The notes under the pieces are model-generated. The model was not told the origin of the DNA and ran no database searches. It worked only from the letters and a program-made list of their open reading frames with translations. DNA of 64,000 nucleotides from contig MU385947.1 in NCBI GenBank assembly GCA_022497145.1, positions 1 through 64,000 on the forward strand, given 5' to 3'. Shown here in pieces: positions 59,296 to 64,000 of the stretch (its first letter is position 1; every line of letters starts with the position of its first letter). Position numbers and translations under genes: made by a program. This DNA comes from Rostrohypoxylon terebratum. Lineage: Eukaryota > Ascomycota > Sordariomycetes > Xylariales > Hypoxylaceae.

Positions 59296-60228
59296 CTACG
59301 GCGCTTTTTTGTTCATCAACTTTCCTATGGTCCATCTCAGACGGTTCGTCCAATTGATCAAATCCAGGTGACTAACACCTACTAAAGTTCCCTTATATGA
59401 GCCCCATTTAGAGCTTTCAACGCTGACGAGACCGTCATTAGGACCTTCCCGGTCGGCGATTATCGCATGCGAATGTCGAAAGGGAGAAAATATGGATATC
59501 TGTTCCATCATTGCCCCGTATGAGAAATACCGGACATCCGGATCATCCGGTGTTCGTGGGTTAAACGTCTCCGTCATGTACTGCCGAGTCAGTTGCTCGA
59601 AAGCTCCAGTATCCATCCCTACGCCTTGGACGAACTTGTAAATACCTGGAAGATGGTCTTTGCCGATCTCTTGGAGTATGTAATCCGCGAAAGTACTTCC
59701 ACGGTGAGGGGATGCAACAGTAACTAACGAGCGTACATCCACATTCTTAGGCTGAAGATGAGATATCATGTACCTGGCATCTAAGCCTCCCATCGAATGT
59801 GCGATGATGTTCACACTCTTCCCCTGAGCAGCTTGGGCGATGCCATGAGCAAGCTTTTCAGCCCTTTGCTCTATGCTGCCGGAAGGAGGTACGGTTGCAG
59901 TGATGACTTGGCTCCCATTGGCCTTCAAGGCATCAGTGATTCCTCTCCAGTATTGGATGGGTGGCAGCCATCCTCCAGCGATATTGAGTTCTGCAAACCC
60001 CAGTAATCCATGTGCTAGGACAATTGGATATTTTGGGGTGCCATAATGTTCTCTGATGATGGCATAGTCATCATATATTTGCTTTCCGAGATCCTGGAGT
60101 CTGGGATCATGTTTGCCGTCTTTGGTAGAATATTTCCGAGCGGGCGACCATGATGTAACCCAAACCGAGCAAGCGCATATAGTATATAAGTGATTCCTAT
60201 GAGCTGTGACGCGTCTATATAGACTCAT
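59296..60228 (-). CDS. Alpha/beta-hydrolase lipase, probably mitochondrial
   Basis: A single exon from ATG 60228; 310 aa. A lipase-type alpha/beta hydrolase: YPIVLAHGLLGFAE at about 68 (oxyanion His-Gly), IIAHSMGGLDARYM with nucleophile Ser145, SPHRGSTFADY as in lipase lids, Asp265 (GPNDGLVSVESSKWG) and His287 (VGVSHLDLINW). The N-terminus (MSLYRRVTAHRNHL...SPARKYSTK) is basic with no acidic residue for about 36 residues and ends in an RKYST-type presequence site, so import into mitochondria is likely. Similar enzymes hydrolyse triacylglycerols or phospholipid-derived acyl esters; the natural substrate is not known. The gene is self-contained and no intron is needed. Confidence 0.88.
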   Translation of the reverse strand: MSLYRRVTAHRNHLYTICACSVWVTSWSPARKYSTKDGKHDPRLQDLGKQIYDDYAIIREHYGTPKYPIVLAHGLLGFAELNIAGGWLPPIQYWRGITDALKANGSQVITATVPPSGSIEQRAEKLAHGIAQAAQGKSVNIIAHSMGGLDARYMISHLQPKNVDVRSLVTVASPHRGSTFADYILQEIGKDHLPGIYKFVQGVGMDTGAFEQLTRQYMTETFNPRTPDDPDVRYFSYGAMMEQISIFSPFRHSHAIIADREGPNDGLVSVESSKWGSYKGTLVGVSHLDLINWTNRLRWTIGKLMNKKAP

Positions 60229-62186
60229 CGCTATTATATCCTTTTCCTACCTAGTTGTAGTTGAAGTTGGTCAAACAGGTTGGTTGTGTTATATCCGATA
60301 TCCGAGAAAAGGAAATCGGGAAATGGGATGGATCCACATCCACATCCATATCCATACGTCATGTAATATTTCGTACCTCGGAAAAAGTGCCCCTTGTATC
60401 CCTTGTACTACAGCTATGTATGGAGAACTTTAAAATGGTCCGAGCTTCCTGGGTCATCCCGCGCCTGCCCCACCGGCAGACCGATAGGCGGGTCTTGGCA
60501 CGATTCACGATTCACGATTCACGATCACGATGAGGGAAGGAGCAGTTGGCCGCATAAACGGTCGCATACCTTGTTCAACCTCCCGCCGATTTCCCACTCA
60601 CCATTCAATTTCTTCTCCTTCTTCCAAGATTTAAGCAAGTTTTGTTTCCACCACCAACAAACAATGAATCGCCTTCATTCCTTAGGACCAGGTATCTACT
60701 ATTTTACCATTTCACCCTGCACCATTTATTGAGTGCTCTATATAAACCTTGCAAATCGACGCTAAAAGACGTCAACTTGCCTCTCTCCGCAGTTCTCGCG
60801 TCTACTAGTTCGTGATTTACCTGTATAGATACTATCAACATTCAATATATCAACAACCAGGGACTCTGTGCTAGGTACTGAAGATCCACTGCGGAGAGTC
60901 GCAGTCGGCATTTTTATCACCAACAGCTAAGCAAACAAGAGCCGGATACCCAATCAAGCGCCTCTGGGCGTCAACTGCCGTTGATCACATCTACTACTAG
61001 GCAACTAGGTTGATGTTGTTTGTGCTCCTGTGACGAGTTTCCGATATGATCTTGCCATATAGGCCAATTCAGATTTTATGTCGCTTATGTCTGGGCAGTT
61101 CTTCTCAATCCCGTAGGAGAAGAATGTCCTAAAAAAGCACACTGTCACTTCTCAGAATTCATTTTCATTTCTTACCAACCTACCAACCTGATGGAAGCTA
61201 AGCCGACCACGTCTAGCGAGGTTGTACAGCTTGACCTCGGGCACTGCTACCTCAGGCCTACCACAGATCAAGCTAAGAGAGCATGGGTTCGATTAGGATG
61301 GAGTCTTAACCGCGCTGATATATCAGTGTATCTATGATTGGCCCTTTCGACCAAGGAGCCCTTGGTTGAACCATGGCCTCGGGTCAACCCACCCCATCAG
61401 CGCCCCCCTTCAGCCCCCCTTCACTAAATCCAATTGGGCATCTCACAAACTCCGATGGAAGAAACATCGAGAGAGGGTTCTCTAGAGCCTTACCTACAGA
61501 TTTCGTTACCTAGTTTCCTACCCTTCTAAACAACTGCAAGAAATGTGACCTCAGCGACAATTGCCGTGACCTGGGTAACAGGCAGGCATAGTCGCATGTC
61601 GTAGTTCAAGGGCGCCAGGTTTCGTTACGTTACTTAAGTCATGTCTGGGAGGAAAGGAGGTATCCAAATCCGCTGGCTCATCATTCCCTGTTTTTCACGT
61701 GCTCTTTTCCTAATGCCTGCTCCCCTCCAATATTACGAATATATACATCTGCAGGATGGAGGGACAGATAAACTAAATTTACCTACAGATTGGGCCAAGA
61801 CGAAGACCATCAGATATTCTGTAGACCGACTGTTGGTGTATACCCTACCGATGTCGATCTCTCTGCTGACTTGGGGAGACAGTACGTACATCGAGTAACC
61901 AACACCAGTTACACGGATCCTTGAGGTTTAGAATATAGAGGGGGTCCTACATCGGTTCACCATTGGAGCACATTCACCCCGGGCCGGTGCATGGTGGTGA
62001 TTCACCCGATGTATTCCCTCCCAGGCGCCCCTCAAACTACCCTCCCAGGTTCTCGGATCCGACAGGTATATTATGTGTGTCGTTCCAGCTTGCTATCACG
62101 AGGTTCCCTTTCACCCTATGTTTAGGACTTGCTTTCGCTTCTCCCACAATTTCCTTAGGCAGTCAGTGCGATGACAGCCACTCGAC
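60229..62186. other. Intergenic, with an orphan leader-like start
   Basis: No full gene. At 60664 an ATG in good context (AACAAACAATG) follows a CT-rich stretch and is succeeded by a donor GTATCT and acceptor CTCCGCAG (to about 60791), but every join stops after about 14-24 codons (MNRLHSLGP...). A 48-codon frame begins at 61191 (MEAKPTTSSEVV) and has no recognised content. The piece may be a dead gene start. Confidence 0.35.
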
Positions 62187-63310
62187 ATGGCTACCTCGCG
62201 AGTCTTTTTTACATATGAGCCATCTCTCGCCGGCAATGCGGTATTTCTCGCCCTCTTCGCTCTTCTAATACCTGTTACCTTCGCTTTAGGGATCAAATAC
62301 AAGAACTCGATTTTTTCTACGAATGTGGTCACTGGACTTGCCTTGGAAGTAGTAGGATATGTCGGCCGAGTTCTGTCGTACAACAGCCCCAATGACCGAT
62401 GCGATTTTATCCTGTTCCTAATCGGAACAGTGACGGGTCCGACATTTATCTGCGTTGCTGTGTTCCTGGCCATGCCGCAGATCGTCGCTGTATATGGCGA
62501 GGAATTCCGCTCGTGGAAACCAACTTGGTATTCGTACCTTTTCTGCGCACTTCCGGCTATATCGCTTGTACTCGAATTAGTTGGGGGTGTGGTTTCTACG
62601 ATACAAGACGATTCCGTGAATGTGAGTTCGCCATGAGGTTTTTTAGAAGATTACCATTTACCGACTAACGGCCATTTAGATTGACTCAGGTGTCCGTGTC
62701 CTCATTGCTGGACTAGCGATCCAACTTGGCACACTGGTTGTCTTCATCTTCCACGCCACATTGTTCGCTATTGCCGTCCGTACGAGACACCATACTCTAG
62801 ATATCAAGTTCGCCGGTATATATAATAGCGGGTCTTTCAAGATCTTCTTGGCTGGTGAGTAGACACGAAAGTCAATACATGAGACCTGTCGCACTTACAT
62901 GACACATAGCATTCTCATTGGCTACTATCCTAATAGTCGTACGAACAGCTTTCCGACTCGTCGTCGTCGCAGAGGGATATGATAGTTCAATTGCGCAATC
63001 CGAAATTCTATTACTAATTCTTGACGGGTTAATGGTACTCCTCGCTGCAGTCCTCTTGCTAGTGTTTTTCCCAGGGCGTGTATTATCTAGCTCGCGACCG
63101 CAGATGATAATCCGGAGAATCTCCAAAACGCCATTCCGACCAATCCGACCGGCCCCGCATGAAACACCGTCTATTCATCATAGCCCGACTTATAATACGT
63201 CAAGCGTTAGGTCTTCTCAACATCATTACTCTCCGAGAAAAATGTACCATCCAGCACAGTCACCTCCCCAACCCCAGAGGAGCATGGTCGACAGCGAGGC
63301 TTTGTGGTGA
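62187..63310 (+). CDS. RTA1-family seven-TM membrane protein
   Basis: Three exons: 62187-62621, 62680-62854 and 62910-63310; 336 aa, phases agree. Introns are 58 and 55 nt with GTGAGT donors and TTTAG/CATAG acceptors. The start, MATSRVFFTYEPSLAGNAVF, matches the usual RTA1 opening (Y-x-PSLxANxxF). Seven hydrophobic segments follow, with family blocks LEVVGYVGRVLSY, GPTFICVAVFLAMP, FRLVVVAEGYDS and LDGLMVLLAAVLLLVFFPG. RTA1-like proteins (yeast Rsb1, Rta1) are linked to lipid-base efflux and resistance to aminocholesterol drugs; the transported molecule here is unknown. The C-terminal tail is Pro/His/Ser-rich and cytosolic. Nothing nearby suggests a shared pathway. Confidence 0.92.
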
Positions 63311-64000
63311 TCGGGATCTTGGTACATTTGCGAAAAGGAACATTCAATAGTCGCATCTGGACTCTGGATTCTGCTATGGAATTGGGATTCACGCGAGGTT
63401 CGTGTAACTTGGGTAAATCCCGAGAAAATCGATGAGGACTTTGGGGAGTTCGAGTTCGGATATAGGGGCGCTATGGCGCTGATAACATGATTTCTTTCGA
63501 ACTCTTGCATTTGGTCTTTGAACTTTGGCGTTAAGGATGCTAAATATTTATACGATATGGTATACCACGAGAATGTCACGTCAGATTAGGATGGTGTTTC
63601 AAGTTTATTCATGTGTTTAATTAAATTACAACTCGGCTACTTTACCAAATTTCTTGCTCAACCAACTTTCACTAATTGCCATTCTGACGGTTTCTTTCAA
63701 AACAGGCTTATAAGTATGAGCCACGAGGAATCGCATTTCGAATATCTGTTGTCTTGTCTTGGCACCATCTTGACGGAATAATAGCATGACAAAGACCTAC
63801 CTTACAACCTCATCGCAATCACAAACAATGGCCCTGAAATTTCAAAGAGACTAGATACCTAGCTATCCGAGACATTTTTCTTTAGTTCCCAGCTGAAGAT
63901 TCCCGTCACATTGGAAGCTGTAATAAACATTAAAACTGAAGTGATATTATCTAAATCCCTACTGACAATCTTAACTCATAAGATCTCTCACAACTAGAGG
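63311..64000. other. 3' flank, nothing recognisable
   Basis: AT-rich end of the window with only stop-rich frames; no feature supported. Confidence 0.4.

Overview
The window is nuclear DNA from a filamentous ascomycete (Pezizomycotina, most likely a Sordariomycete). The genes carry short introns (about 50-75 nt) with fungal GTAWGT donors and CTAAY/CTGAC-type branch sites. The telomere-type repeat present is TTAGGG, and the gene set is typical of moulds: a HET-domain protein, an RTA1-family protein, a fungal-type Mediator Med1, an SH3-SAM-PH Boi-type protein and Kex1. I joined exons by hand from splice signals and checked that every join kept the reading frame. Family names rest on motif recognition, not on any search.

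Layout. 1-27 kb is accessory in character: a decayed inverted-repeat transposon (about 0.15-1.46 kb); a secreted copper amine oxidase; an uncharacterised three-TM protein (minus) beside a HET-domain gene (minus), flanked by two sets of interstitial telomere repeats; a small orphan protein; a POT/PTR2 peptide transporter (minus); two pseudogenes, a proline iminopeptidase and an APC amino-acid/choline permease; a membrane-anchored SGNH hydrolase; a small membrane protein; a 2-oxoglutarate/Fe(II) oxygenase; and an AIM24-type protein with a Pro/Tyr/Gln-rich head. 24-28.4 kb has no supportable gene except a long pyrimidine-rich leader before the next gene.

28.4-49.8 kb is a conserved housekeeping core: a disordered protein with a PAM2 (poly(A)-binding-protein-binding) motif, Mediator subunit 1, a Boi1/Boi2-type polarity scaffold (minus), a MIZ/SP-RING protein (candidate SUMO E3) and the Kex1 carboxypeptidase (minus).

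50-64 kb is gene-poor: a small gene with a broken 5' end (minus), 5.5 kb without genes, an uncharacterised 333-aa protein (minus), a probably mitochondrial lipase (minus) and an RTA1-family membrane protein.

Possible joint function: the peptide transporter with the adjacent relics of a peptidase and a permease looks like a decaying peptide/amino-acid uptake neighbourhood. The HET gene with its membrane-protein neighbour is the best candidate for an undescribed (allorecognition-type) pair, but that is inference only. No CRISPR, rRNA or convincing tRNA gene was found.
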